Position numbers and translations under genes: made by a program. Positions 1 through 7,034 of a stretch of DNA of 9,921 nucleotides are shown here, in pieces. The DNA is from Clostridia bacterium (GTDB taxonomy: Bacteria; Bacillota; Clostridia; Christensenellales; DTU072). The stretch spans positions 1-9,921 of the forward strand of contig JAQVME010000032.1 of NCBI GenBank assembly GCA_028703745.1. Direction: 5' to 3'. The notes under the pieces were generated by a model. That model made no database searches and was not told the DNA's origin. It saw only the letters and a program-made list of their open reading frames with translations. Position 1 is the first letter of the stretch, and each line of letters starts with the position of its first letter.

Positions 1-1596
1 GCGACAAGCGACGCCGCCGATATTGGTACCGCGAAGTTTGCTACAAGCTTAATAAAAGGTGTGGAGGAAGAGAACGATTTGCGTCAAGCCGTCAATTCCG
101 CTTGCTTCTGGTCGGAGGTCTCGGGCACGGCGTTTTATAAAATCGTTTGGAACAAAGAAAAGGGAGGCGTCGCGGCAGAGGACGAGGGCGAAACGGTGTT
201 CGAGGGCGACGCCGATATCTCGGTGTGTCCGCCTTACGAAATATATCCCGACAGTCTGGCGGCATCGGATGTCGACGACTGCTCGTCGATAATACACGCA
301 AAAGCCTATCCCGTCAAGGTTATAGAGGATATTTGGGGCGTCAAACTAAAAGGCAGAGATGTGTCCGTAATAAATACCGATACCGCCTTGAGCGGAGGAG
401 GCTACGGCTACAGCGCCCGTAAGATGCGGGTGTTCTCCGATATAAAAAAACAGCACGAGCTGGTTATTGAAAGGTACAGTATGCCCGATAAAGATAATCC
501 CGAGGGGCGGCTGAGTATCGTTGCCGGCAACGCGCTGCTCTATGACGGCATTCTGCCGTACAAAAATCTCCATAGCGAGGGTAGAGGTTTCCCCTTCGTA
601 CGCCAGGTGTCAATTAACCAGCCTTGTTGCTTCTATGGCATGAGTATTATTGAAAGACTCATCCCCGTTCAAAGGGCGTACAACGCCGTCAAGAACCGCA
701 AACACGAGTTTCTAAACCGATTGGCGTTGGGCGTTATGGCTGTGGAGGAAGGCAGTATCGACCTAGACAACCTCGAGGAGGAAGGGCTTGCCCCCGGCAA
801 GGTGCTAATTTATCGCCAGGGCTCAACTCCGCCTTTTATGATGAGTCCCGGCAGCGTGCCCGGAGAATTCAGAGACGAGGAGGACAGGCTGCTGGCGGAA
901 TTTGTCAACATAAGCGGCGTAAACGACTTCCTGTCGACGAACACTCTCAAGGAAAACCTTTCGGGAATAGCGCTGAATCTGCTTATAGAGCAAAGCAACA
1001 CAAGGTTGACCTCAGCCGCGGAGGAGGTTAGAGGCGCGGTGAAAAAAATCGGACAGCATATATTGCGCCTTTATCGGCAGTTCGCCACGACAAAGCGGCT
1101 TAAGAGGATAGCCGGCGACAACGGCGAGATAGAAAGGCTATGCTTTTCTAACAGCGATATAACCAGCGACGATTTGGTTTTTGATACGGAAAACGAGCTT
1201 TCCGATACACCGGCTAGCCGTAAGAGCATGGCGGTAGAACTGTTGAAGCTCGGACTTCTTTCCGACGAAAACGGCAGACTGACCGACGGCGCAAAGAGCA
1301 AGGTGCTGGAAATTCTGGGCTTCGGGAATTGGGAATCGGCGCGTTCCGCCGACGAGCTGCATATAAAAAAAGCCCGCAAAGAAAGCGCGGCTATGGCAAA
1401 CGGCGGAGGCTATGAGCCGGAGGAAACGGACAACCACGCTCTGCATATCGAAGAGCATACGAGGTTTATAATAAGCTCCGAAACGCCGGTAAACGACAAC
1501 AAGCGCCAAAAGATACTTGATCATATAAGGCTGCACAAAAAATATCAACGCCTTCAAAAGGAAGCGGATGCAATATCCGCAGGTAATAATAAATAA
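1..1596 (+). CDS. Phage portal protein (P22-like), 5'-truncated by window edge
   Basis: The portal forms the dodecameric ring at one capsid vertex through which DNA is packaged and ejected, and on which the tail machine assembles. The frame is open from base 1, so the start is upstream; the GTG at 61 is internal and has no properly spaced ribosome site. The visible 531 residues include a WSEVSGTAFYKIVW-type segment, a long helical stem/crown region with INQPCCFYGMSIIERL followed by helices rich in R/K/N, and a C-terminal HALHIEEHTRFI plus a DHIRLHKKYQ-type tail, all typical of portals from Firmicutes short-tailed phages. An acidic EEE segment and ISGVNDFLS occur mid-protein. It is followed 11 bases later by the scaffold-like gene, the usual portal-scaffold-coat order. 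The assignment to the portal family is strong; the P22-like subtype is inferred from the pattern and neighbours. Confidence 0.9.
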   Translation, partial: ATSDAADIGTAKFATSLIKGVEEENDLRQAVNSACFWSEVSGTAFYKIVWNKEKGGVAAEDEGETVFEGDADISVCPPYEIYPDSLAASDVDDCSSIIHAKAYPVKVIEDIWGVKLKGRDVSVINTDTALSGGGYGYSARKMRVFSDIKKQHELVIERYSMPDKDNPEGRLSIVAGNALLYDGILPYKNLHSEGRGFPFVRQVSINQPCCFYGMSIIERLIPVQRAYNAVKNRKHEFLNRLALGVMAVEEGSIDLDNLEEEGLAPGKVLIYRQGSTPPFMMSPGSVPGEFRDEEDRLLAEFVNISGVNDFLSTNTLKENLSGIALNLLIEQSNTRLTSAAEEVRGAVKKIGQHILRLYRQFATTKRLKRIAGDNGEIERLCFSNSDITSDDLVFDTENELSDTPASRKSMAVELLKLGLLSDENGRLTDGAKSKVLEILGFGNWESARSADELHIKKARKESAAMANGGGYEPEETDNHALHIEEHTRFIISSETPVNDNKRQKILDHIRLHKKYQRLQKEADAISAGNNK

Positions 1597-1607
1597 AGGA
1601 GAATTTT

Positions 1608-2165
1608 ATGGAAACAACCAAGACCCAACCCGCCGCAGCAACAGTGAGCGGCGACAAGCAGGAAAAGGCTTCCTACGGAAAATTTAATAAGCTGGAGGAT
1701 TTGTTGAACGCCTACAACTCTCTCGAGTCGGAGTTCACGCGCCGTTCCCAGCGGCTCAAAGAGATTGAAAGCACGGCTAAGGCGGAAAACCGCTGGGAGG
1801 AAAAAGTGCAGAAGCTGCTGGAAAAATATCCCGTTGCCGCGGGGTTCACCGAGGAGATAAGCGAGGAAATCGCCAAAGAAGACGTTGTCGGCGACGAGAA
1901 TTGTCTGGAAAAGGCTCTGCTGAGGGTGCTTTGCGGCAAATGTAAACCGGTTGAAGAGCAGGCGAAGGATGAGAAAGTCATCAATGAAGTGCTGAAAAAC
2001 GACGGGCTCAAAGAAAAAATCATAGACGAGTACCGTCAAAAACTCAACGTCAATCTTCCCAAAACCTTTCCAAAGGGCGGTGAAATACCCGTCAAAGCTC
2101 CCGCAAGGCCGGGCAATATCGGCGATGCGGGAGAGCTGGCATTGCAAATGCTGAAAGAAATTTAA
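1608..2165 (+). CDS. Capsid scaffold-like protein
   Basis: A 185-residue, highly charged, helix-rich protein with many Glu and Lys, lying between portal and coat genes, the classical position of the internal scaffold that guides procapsid assembly and then leaves the head. There is no membrane segment or enzymatic motif. Residues about 24-60 look like an amphipathic or coiled helix (KFNKLEDLLNAYNSLESEF), the middle is Glu/Lys-rich, and the C-terminus has a Pro/Lys/Gly stretch (FPKGGEIPVKAPARPGN) followed by a short helix, LALQMLKEI. P22 scaffold is longer (about 300 residues), so this would be a compact version. The ATG at 1608 has AAAGGAG at 1595-1601. Function is inferred from position and composition, since scaffolds share little sequence. 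A minor head protein is the alternative. Confidence 0.7.
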   Translation: METTKTQPAAATVSGDKQEKASYGKFNKLEDLLNAYNSLESEFTRRSQRLKEIESTAKAENRWEEKVQKLLEKYPVAAGFTEEISEEIAKEDVVGDENCLEKALLRVLCGKCKPVEEQAKDEKVINEVLKNDGLKEKIIDEYRQKLNVNLPKTFPKGGEIPVKAPARPGNIGDAGELALQMLKEI

Positions 2166-2185
2166 TAAAAATAAGGAGACAAAAT

Positions 2186-3352
2186 ATGGTAGCAATATCA
2201 AACGTAGACAAGGTATTGAAAGACGTATATCTTGATGTGCTTTCGAACCACTTGAATTACAAAACCAACGCTTTTTATAATATGATTCACCGCGGCAGCG
2301 AGACTGTACAGGGCGGATACGCCGTAGCAATAGGTCGATACGGTCTGAACGGCGGCATTTCCTGTCCCGACGAAACCTCAGACCTTCCCAAACCGGGAGG
2401 CAACAACTACGTAAAGTTCAAAGCCGACCTACGCAACATTTATGGCACTATCGAAATCACCGACAAAGTACTCCGCGCAAGCTCGGATTCGTCGAACGCC
2501 CTCGTCAACGTTTTGAACGTGGAGATGGAAGGACTTCTTGAGGCGGCAAAGTTCAATTTTGCCAGAATGTTGTTCCAAAGAGGTGAAGGCAAACTTACGG
2601 AGCTCGACGATCAAACCGGCGCTGCAACAAATCAGATAATTGTCACGGACACTAAGAACCTTATTGAAGGTATGATCTTCGACGTTATCGGCGCCACTTC
2701 CGGCACCAAAAAACTCGAAGGGTTCACCATTCTGTCGGTAGACAGAGCCAATAAGAAAATCAAAACCCAGACAATTCCCGCTGCGGCAGAAATAGAAGAG
2801 GGCGACATAATCACCCTGCAAAATTCTTTCAATACAGAAATATACGGTCTGCCATACATCTTTGATGCAGACATTCTAAGCATCTATGGCACGCTGCGTA
2901 ACGGCAATCATTATCTCTATCCGACGACCATAAGCGCGGACGCGCTTACTACCGACCTCATGCAGAGCACTATGGACACCGTAGAGGAGGTTAGCGGCGG
3001 CAATACCAATCTTATTATCTGTTCTTACGACGTGAGAAGAGCGTACTTTGCGCATCTTGCGGAAACCAGAACCAACCTTGACTATATGAACCTTGACGGA
3101 GGCTTCAAAGCGCTCTCTTATAACGGAATACCCGTCGTCGCCGACAGGTTCGCGCCCGACAAGCAGATGTATTTTGTCAATACCGACGACTTCAAGCTTT
3201 ATCAGCTTTCAGACTGGAGCTGGATAGAGGGCACGACGGGCAAGGTGCTGCGTCAAGTGAGTAACAAGGCGGCATATACTGCCACGCTTGTCAAGTACGC
3301 AAATCTCATTTGCGCCAAGCCCATCGGACAGGCTGTAATAAACTTCAGTTAA
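2186..3352 (+). CDS. Major capsid (coat) protein, HK97/P22-type fold
   Basis: This 388-residue protein should build the icosahedral head. Its place directly after the scaffold-like gene and its sequence style both fit coat proteins. The N-terminal helix (residues about 5-36) is followed by a segment with VKFKADLRNIYGTIEITDKV (about 76-95), typical of phage coats, and a long helix at about 103-133 (VNVLNVEMEGLLEAAKFNF). Residues about 148-213 look like a beta-rich inserted domain (VTDTKNLIEGMIFDVIG ... VDRANKKIKTQTI ... IEEGDIITL). They are followed by a P-domain-like half, including YDVRRAYFAHLAE and a C-terminal WSWIEGT segment. P22 coat also carries an inserted domain, but equivalence is inferred. 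The ribosome site AAGGAG is at 2173-2178, 7 bases before ATG. It is expected to be the most highly expressed gene here. Confidence 0.88.
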   Translation: MVAISNVDKVLKDVYLDVLSNHLNYKTNAFYNMIHRGSETVQGGYAVAIGRYGLNGGISCPDETSDLPKPGGNNYVKFKADLRNIYGTIEITDKVLRASSDSSNALVNVLNVEMEGLLEAAKFNFARMLFQRGEGKLTELDDQTGAATNQIIVTDTKNLIEGMIFDVIGATSGTKKLEGFTILSVDRANKKIKTQTIPAAAEIEEGDIITLQNSFNTEIYGLPYIFDADILSIYGTLRNGNHYLYPTTISADALTTDLMQSTMDTVEEVSGGNTNLIICSYDVRRAYFAHLAETRTNLDYMNLDGGFKALSYNGIPVVADRFAPDKQMYFVNTDDFKLYQLSDWSWIEGTTGKVLRQVSNKAAYTATLVKYANLICAKPIGQAVINFS

Positions 3353-3354
3353 TT

Positions 3355-3678
3355 ATGATAAGGATAAACTGTGATTTATTCGATATAGCCGACAGGCTGA
3401 GGGAGATTGACGAGGGCTATACGCTGATGTACAATACCCGCCGCCAAAGGTTTGAGATACACAGGCAAGCGGAGGGAAGGGTGAGCTATGAGCTCACCCT
3501 TCCCTATGACCGCCTTGATGCAAGAAGCGTGGAGTTCTGCCGGAAAACGCGCAAGGAAAGAGCTGCGGCTCTGTTGCGTGAGATTGACGAAGCCAACAAG
3601 GCTCTGGAAAAGCGGCAACTATACGACACAAAGAAAGAGGCGGAGCGCAGGACGGAGGAGCTTTTAAGCTCAATATAA
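3355..3678 (+). CDS. Small phage protein of unknown function, coat-adjacent
   Basis: A 107-residue protein starting with MIRINCDLFDIADRLREIDE and rich in charged residues. The second half (from about residue 60) is a continuous Arg/Glu/Lys helix likely to form a coiled coil (ALLREIDEANKALEKR ... KKEAERRTEELL). I recognise no named family; small proteins of this type occur next to coat genes in Firmicutes short-tailed phages, but this is memory, not a search. The ATG at 3355 is chosen over an in-frame TTG at 3310 because it lies 2 bases after the coat stop codon, so ribosomes can re-initiate. There is no Shine-Dalgarno sequence before either start, so translation probably depends on the coat gene. 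The coding region contains a perfect inverted repeat. The gene could encode a head decoration or assembly factor; that is speculation. Confidence 0.78.
   Translation: MIRINCDLFDIADRLREIDEGYTLMYNTRRQRFEIHRQAEGRVSYELTLPYDRLDARSVEFCRKTRKERAAALLREIDEANKALEKRQLYDTKKEAERRTEELLSSI
3473..3505. repeat. Perfect 15-bp inverted repeat with 3-nt loop, inside a gene
   Basis: AGGGAAGGGTGAGCT (3473-3487), ATG loop (3488-3490), then its exact reverse complement AGCTCACCCTTCCCT (3491-3505). RNA from this site would form a very stable hairpin about 120 bases after the start of the coat-adjacent gene. No T-run follows, so it is not a standard intrinsic terminator. Possible roles are shielding the coat mRNA from 3' decay or slowing translation of genes after the coat gene. 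The repeat itself is seen directly; the role is inference. Confidence 0.9.
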
Positions 3679-3688
3679 AGGAGGCATT

Positions 3689-4216
3689 ATGATACTGAGG
3701 GAAATATTGAATAAAACCGTGGAAATAATTGGCGACGACGACATAAATCTGGATACCGAAAGTAAGAAAAGAACCAGACTGCTTGCGTGCGCCAATATGA
3801 TTTATCACGAGCTTACAACGGAATACGTGCAATTAAAAAACCGTGAGACTGTCACCTTTTCCGACAAAAGAGTCTACTATCCGGAGTTTTCAAAAAAGGT
3901 CAAGGACATTCTGGGCGTTTATAAAAACGGCGCTTCAGTTGAGTTCAGGCTGTTCCCTTTGTACGTAGAGGCCGACTTAGAAGGCGGCGCAGAGGTCAGC
4001 TACCTTTACCACAGCGACGAGCTTGCGCTTGGTGACTCCGTGCTGCTGCCCCCGCAATACACGGCTTTTGTGCTGGCAAACGGCATAGCCTCCGAGTATT
4101 TTTACCGCTCCGGGCTTACCGATGAGGCGGTTTTTTATAAAAACAGATACGATACGGCGATTCTCAACCTGTCGAGGCGCCGTCAGAGCATAACGCTGAA
4201 GGCGGGGAGGATGTGA
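3689..4216 (+). CDS. Head-completion / head-tail connector protein (P22 gp4-like position)
   Basis: A 175-residue protein in the position of P22 gp4, the adaptor that binds beneath the portal and seals the packaged head; the length is close to that of gp4 (166 residues). The N-terminal half begins MILREILNKTVEIIGDD and has a helical KRTRLLACANMIYHEL segment. A beta-rich centre (VTFSDKRVYYPEFSKKV) leads to YHSDELALGDSVLLPPQYTAFVLANGIASEYFYRSGLTDEA, and the gene ends in a helical RYDTAILNLSRRRQ. This architecture is common in phage connector proteins. I do not see enough sequence identity to claim homology with gp4, nor catalytic residues for its reported muramidase activity. AAAGGAGG at 3677-3684 lies 4 bases before ATG and overlaps the stop codon of the preceding gene. 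The stop overlaps the next start (TGATG at 4214-4218). Confidence 0.68.
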   Translation: MILREILNKTVEIIGDDDINLDTESKKRTRLLACANMIYHELTTEYVQLKNRETVTFSDKRVYYPEFSKKVKDILGVYKNGASVEFRLFPLYVEADLEGGAEVSYLYHSDELALGDSVLLPPQYTAFVLANGIASEYFYRSGLTDEAVFYKNRYDTAILNLSRRRQSITLKAGRM

Positions 4217-5694
4217 TGCAGTTCTATTTGAGAAATGATTATATCCCCAAAGTGTCGCGTTATTCCTATCCGGTAAAGAGCTTTGCCGGCATAGACGCTC
4301 TGTCCGAGCAGGAAACATTGCCCCTTGCATACTGTAGCTATGGCTACAATATAGGCTTCAGAAACGGAGCCTTAATAAACGGTATAGGCATAGATAACGC
4401 TGTAATAAACAATAGCGCGCTGCCCGGAACGGGTGCATTCGGCAAAAGAATAGTCAGGTGCTGGATTTATTACAAGTACAACTATACCTTGCGCCAAAGG
4501 GAGGACGAAATTGTGGTTTTGTGTGATGACGGCGCCGTCTATACCACCCTTCTTGACGGCGGAACGGCTTTCACACAAACCACGATGTCCTTTTCCGGGG
4601 CTACGGCTTCGGCTATCAATTACCACTACAACGGCGAGGATATTCTTTTGCTGTTCGGCTCTTCGGGCGGTATGTACGTTTATAACGGAGCGACGGCGGT
4701 CTTTTACGCCAATGTGCCGGGCTTCACCTCGGTATGTCTGCATTACGAAAGGATTTATGGCACGACGGGCTACGGCTTTAATAGGGTGTATTTCAGCGAC
4801 GACCTCAACCCTACGAACTGGAACGTTTCTTTAACCGAGGCGGGCTACATAAGCTTCCCCGACGAGGGCGGCAGAGTGGGCAAGGTGCTCTCCTTCAACG
4901 ACTACGTATTCATATTCAGAGATTATGGCATACACCGCTTGACGGCGTATACCGATTTGACAGAATACAAGCTTACGAAGGTCTTTTCAACGGCAAACAG
5001 GATATATCCGGACACCGTGCAGATATGCGGTGACAGAATAATTTTTGTGGCGGAGGACGGCTTTTACAGCTTTGACGGCTACACCGCAAAAAAGGTATTT
5101 TCGCAGCTGTTTCCATTAATCGACGGCAAAAAGCATGCGGTAAGCTGTTATTTTAATTACAAATATTATCTTTCGGCGACCTTAAAGACCGACGGACAAA
5201 CAGTCGGCGACGAGGATGAGGGCAATATGAAAAATAACGGCATGATAATCCTCGACCTTGACCTCAGCGACGTCAGTGTGTTCCGCGGCGGCGACGTGGG
5301 CAGCTTTTTGCCCGTCAATGTGGGAGACATATGCGCGCTGCTAGTCACCTTCAACAATTACCGCTCGTCAAGGCTGGGGCTTGTTTCGGAGAGCGGAAGG
5401 CTCTTTGAAAAGCCGCTACTCAAGCTGTGGCGCAGTCCGAAAACCGGTTTTTCCCAGCTCTCGGGCGACAAAGTTTTGCGGCGGATATACCTCACCGCCA
5501 ATCAACCGCTTAGTGTAACCGTTTGCGGCGAGTGCGAAAAGCAAAGGCAGGTGTATTCCTCGCCGCAGGTACAGCTGCTGCCGGTAAATGACAAAGCGTC
5601 GGCTTTTTCGGTATCGATAGCTACAATAAGCGATAGCTTGTACCTCAGTGGCTTGCTTATGGAGTTTGATATTATCAAAAGGAGATACGCCTGA
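4216..5694 (+). CDS. Tail-stem / DNA-stabilisation protein, beta-propeller-like (P22 gp10-like position)
   Basis: A 492-residue, almost entirely beta-rich protein with repeated blade-like units: DEIVVLCDDGAVYTTLLDGG (near residue 97), DILLLFGSSGGMYVYNG (near 142), DYVFIFRDYGIHRL (near 229) and DRIIFVAEDGFYSFDG (near 273), each a hydrophobic strand followed by a turn and Y. The segment RVYFSDDLNPTNW (near 190) is typical of this kind of phage tail protein. P22 gp10 (472 residues) forms part of the tail stem under gp4 and stabilises packaged DNA. Matching order and size suggest the same job, although similarity to gp10 cannot be verified here. The ATG at 4216 shares its A with the preceding TGA stop; GGGGAGG at 4204-4210 is 5 bases upstream, better spaced than for the GTG at 4213. 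The stop overlaps the start of the micro-gene. Confidence 0.7.
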   Translation: MQFYLRNDYIPKVSRYSYPVKSFAGIDALSEQETLPLAYCSYGYNIGFRNGALINGIGIDNAVINNSALPGTGAFGKRIVRCWIYYKYNYTLRQREDEIVVLCDDGAVYTTLLDGGTAFTQTTMSFSGATASAINYHYNGEDILLLFGSSGGMYVYNGATAVFYANVPGFTSVCLHYERIYGTTGYGFNRVYFSDDLNPTNWNVSLTEAGYISFPDEGGRVGKVLSFNDYVFIFRDYGIHRLTAYTDLTEYKLTKVFSTANRIYPDTVQICGDRIIFVAEDGFYSFDGYTAKKVFSQLFPLIDGKKHAVSCYFNYKYYLSATLKTDGQTVGDEDEGNMKNNGMIILDLDLSDVSVFRGGDVGSFLPVNVGDICALLVTFNNYRSSRLGLVSESGRLFEKPLLKLWRSPKTGFSQLSGDKVLRRIYLTANQPLSVTVCGECEKQRQVYSSPQVQLLPVNDKASAFSVSIATISDSLYLSGLLMEFDIIKRRYA

Positions 5695-5795
5695 TGGAAA
5701 GAGAAATAATTGAAAGAATAAACGAGCTGTGCGCCAGAATAATTGCGTTGTCAAAAAAGATTGACGCGCTTGCGGCGCAGTTGGAGGCGGAATAA
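5694..5795 (+). CDS. 33-residue coiled-coil micro-protein
   Basis: A very short gene encoding MEREIIERINELCARIIALS and then KKIDALAAQLEAE. Hydrophobic residues recur at helical spacing (I5, I9, L12, I16, L19, I23, L26, L30), so it should be one amphipathic helix able to form a coiled coil, with Glu-rich ends and one Cys at residue 13. Support for reality: its ATG overlaps the stop of the previous gene (TGATGG), its TAA overlaps the start of the next (TAATG), and AAGGAG at 5679-5684 lies 9 bases upstream. The same stretch carries GGAGG (5783-5787), which serves the next gene. No signal or membrane segment is present. It may be a cofactor or oligomerisation partner of the adjacent coiled-coil protein, or merely a translational coupler. 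No known family is recognised. Confidence 0.72.
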   Translation: MEREIIERINELCARIIALSKKIDALAAQLEAE

Positions 5796-6772
5796 TGAGC
5801 AATCTTGGCGCAATCGTGTCGCAAGCAAGGCAGCTTGCCGAGAAAATAAAACAGAAAGAGCAGACGTCAAAGGCAAAAAGCGGAGCAAACGCTGCGCTGA
5901 TAAGGAAGCTAACGGAGATGGAGCGCGCATATAACAAATCGTCGCAGCAACAGATGCCGGATTATTCCACGCTACTACCTGCCGCGCCGGAGGTGAAAGA
6001 GCCTGTGGTTAAGAGCCAAGCCCAGTTGATGAAGGAAGCCTCAACCGCCGTGAAACAGCAGGCGGGGCAATACAGAAAGCAGACTTTAGAGAAGGCGGGG
6101 GAGAAGCTCGGCTCGCTGGAGGAGCAACAGCTGCAGACTGCGGAAAAACAGCATCGGGAACTGGATAACGCGTACGCGGCTTTTGAGCAGGGGCGGCAAC
6201 AGATAAGCGATGCGTCGATAAGGCAGGGGCTTACCCATTCCACCATAAAAAACGAATGGCAGCGTTTGAATACAGGAGAATACCTGACGGATTTTGAAGA
6301 TATAAAGCAACGGTACGATGCGCGTATTGCAGAATTAAGCCGTCAGATGGAGGCAGTCAATACGGCAAAATTGCAGTCGCTTGCCGACTATAACCTCAAA
6401 CAGGCGGCGGAATACGAAAATACACTCTCAAGGCTTACTGCCGAGCAAGTAAAGGAAATAGAAAAAATCAACGAATACAATAAGCAAACGCTTTCTCAGC
6501 AGCAACAAAGGCAAAAGCAGGTTGCCGCGCTTGAAGAGAAATGGCGCGCCGAGCAGCAACAAAAACTAAAGGAGCAGCAGGAGAAAGAGCGGCTGGATGG
6601 ATATTCGGGTGAAAAGGAACTCGAAATGAGGCGCCGCTATGACACCGCGTTGAATTTTTATAAAAGTATGGACAAAAAAGAGGCGCTGCGCCTCATCGAA
6701 GAAAACAAGGGCGACTTAAGAAATATGCTGGGATTATATTTTGACCGTCTTCTCAGCGATATTGGCGGTTAA
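5795..6772 (+). CDS. Gln-rich coiled-coil virion protein (tail needle or ejection protein candidate)
   Basis: A 325-residue, predominantly helical protein with very high Gln, Glu, Lys and Ala. Order: charged N-terminal helix (1-45); Pro-containing linker about 54-72 (MPDYSTLLPAAPEVKEPVVK); long helix/coiled coil from about 75 to 145; a conserved-looking IRQGLTHSTIKNEWQRL block (about 142-158); a second long coiled coil (about 165-275) ending in Gln-rich low complexity (QQQQRQKQ, EQQQKLKEQQEKERL); then a separate C-terminal helical domain with RRRYDTALNFYKSMDKKEALRLIEENKGDLRNM. There is no signal or membrane segment. In the P22 order, gp26 (needle) and the ejection proteins follow gp10, and these are helical or coiled-coil proteins. 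Which one this resembles cannot be decided from sequence. GGAGG at 5783-5787 is 7 bases before ATG, and the start overlaps the previous stop (TAATG). Confidence 0.7.
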   Translation: MSNLGAIVSQARQLAEKIKQKEQTSKAKSGANAALIRKLTEMERAYNKSSQQQMPDYSTLLPAAPEVKEPVVKSQAQLMKEASTAVKQQAGQYRKQTLEKAGEKLGSLEEQQLQTAEKQHRELDNAYAAFEQGRQQISDASIRQGLTHSTIKNEWQRLNTGEYLTDFEDIKQRYDARIAELSRQMEAVNTAKLQSLADYNLKQAAEYENTLSRLTAEQVKEIEKINEYNKQTLSQQQQRQKQVAALEEKWRAEQQQKLKEQQEKERLDGYSGEKELEMRRRYDTALNFYKSMDKKEALRLIEENKGDLRNMLGLYFDRLLSDIGG

Positions 6773-6799
6773 CAACAGGCGGCAAAGGAGATTATTTTT

Positions 6800-7015
6800 A
6801 TGTGGGAAAACATATTTGAAATGGCGACTAACAGCGGCATTTGGGCGGTGCTTTTTGTCAGCTTGTTTTTTATACAGCTGAAGGACAGCAAAAACCGAGA
6901 GGAAAAGTATCAGCAGACCGTCGACAGTCTTGCGGATAAGTTGAAAATCGTGCTGGAAATTAAAGATACCATAGACGGTATAAAAAATATCTTTGACGAC
7001 AAAAACATTAAGTAG
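6800..7015 (+). CDS. Holin-like protein, BhlA/UviB family
   Basis: A 71-residue protein with a single hydrophobic segment (residues about 13-27, SGIWAVLFVSLFFIQ), a short cytosolic linker (LKDSKNREEKYQQ) and a charged amphipathic C-terminal helix. The arrangement and the xxxGIWAVLFVxLFF..LK..KxREEKYQ pattern match the BhlA holin and UviB bacteriocin-associated family of Firmicutes phages and plasmids. Such proteins insert in the cytoplasmic membrane and are thought to form lesions that let lysin act. It has its own ribosome site, AAAGGAG at 6784-6790, 9 bases before ATG, after a 27-base gap. It is the last phage gene; no endolysin follows, which is unusual for a complete lysis cassette. A non-lytic role, for example as a membrane-anchored late protein, cannot be excluded. 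Confidence 0.8.
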   Translation: MWENIFEMATNSGIWAVLFVSLFFIQLKDSKNREEKYQQTVDSLADKLKIVLEIKDTIDGIKNIFDDKNIK

Positions 7016-7034
7016 CGTGAAATGCTACAGAATC

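Noticed and set aside
61..63. GTG as start of the portal gene
   Set aside because: The frame continues open to base 1 with portal-like residues (AAKFATSLIK-type) and the GTG has no spaced ribosome site, so the gene begins upstream of the window.
1554..2330. 258-codon open frame on the - strand across the scaffold-like gene
   Set aside because: It runs antisense to the scaffold-like gene and coat start, both with good ribosome sites. The translation is Leu/Phe/Cys-rich noise expected opposite Glu/Lys-rich coding, and no start signal is seen.
3310..3312. TTG as start of the coat-adjacent small gene
   Set aside because: It lies inside the coat gene, without a ribosome site. The ATG at 3355 directly after the coat stop is more plausible and gives a protein starting MIRIN.
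4129..4144. Near-palindrome GTTTTTTATAAAAAC in the head-completion gene
   Set aside because: Short, imperfect, AT-rich and in coding sequence (FYKN codons); no sign of function.
5416..5937. 173-codon - strand open frame with hydrophobic N-terminus
   Set aside because: It overlaps three well-supported + strand genes, including two stop/start overlaps. The hydrophobic stretch is the complement of charged coiled-coil codons.
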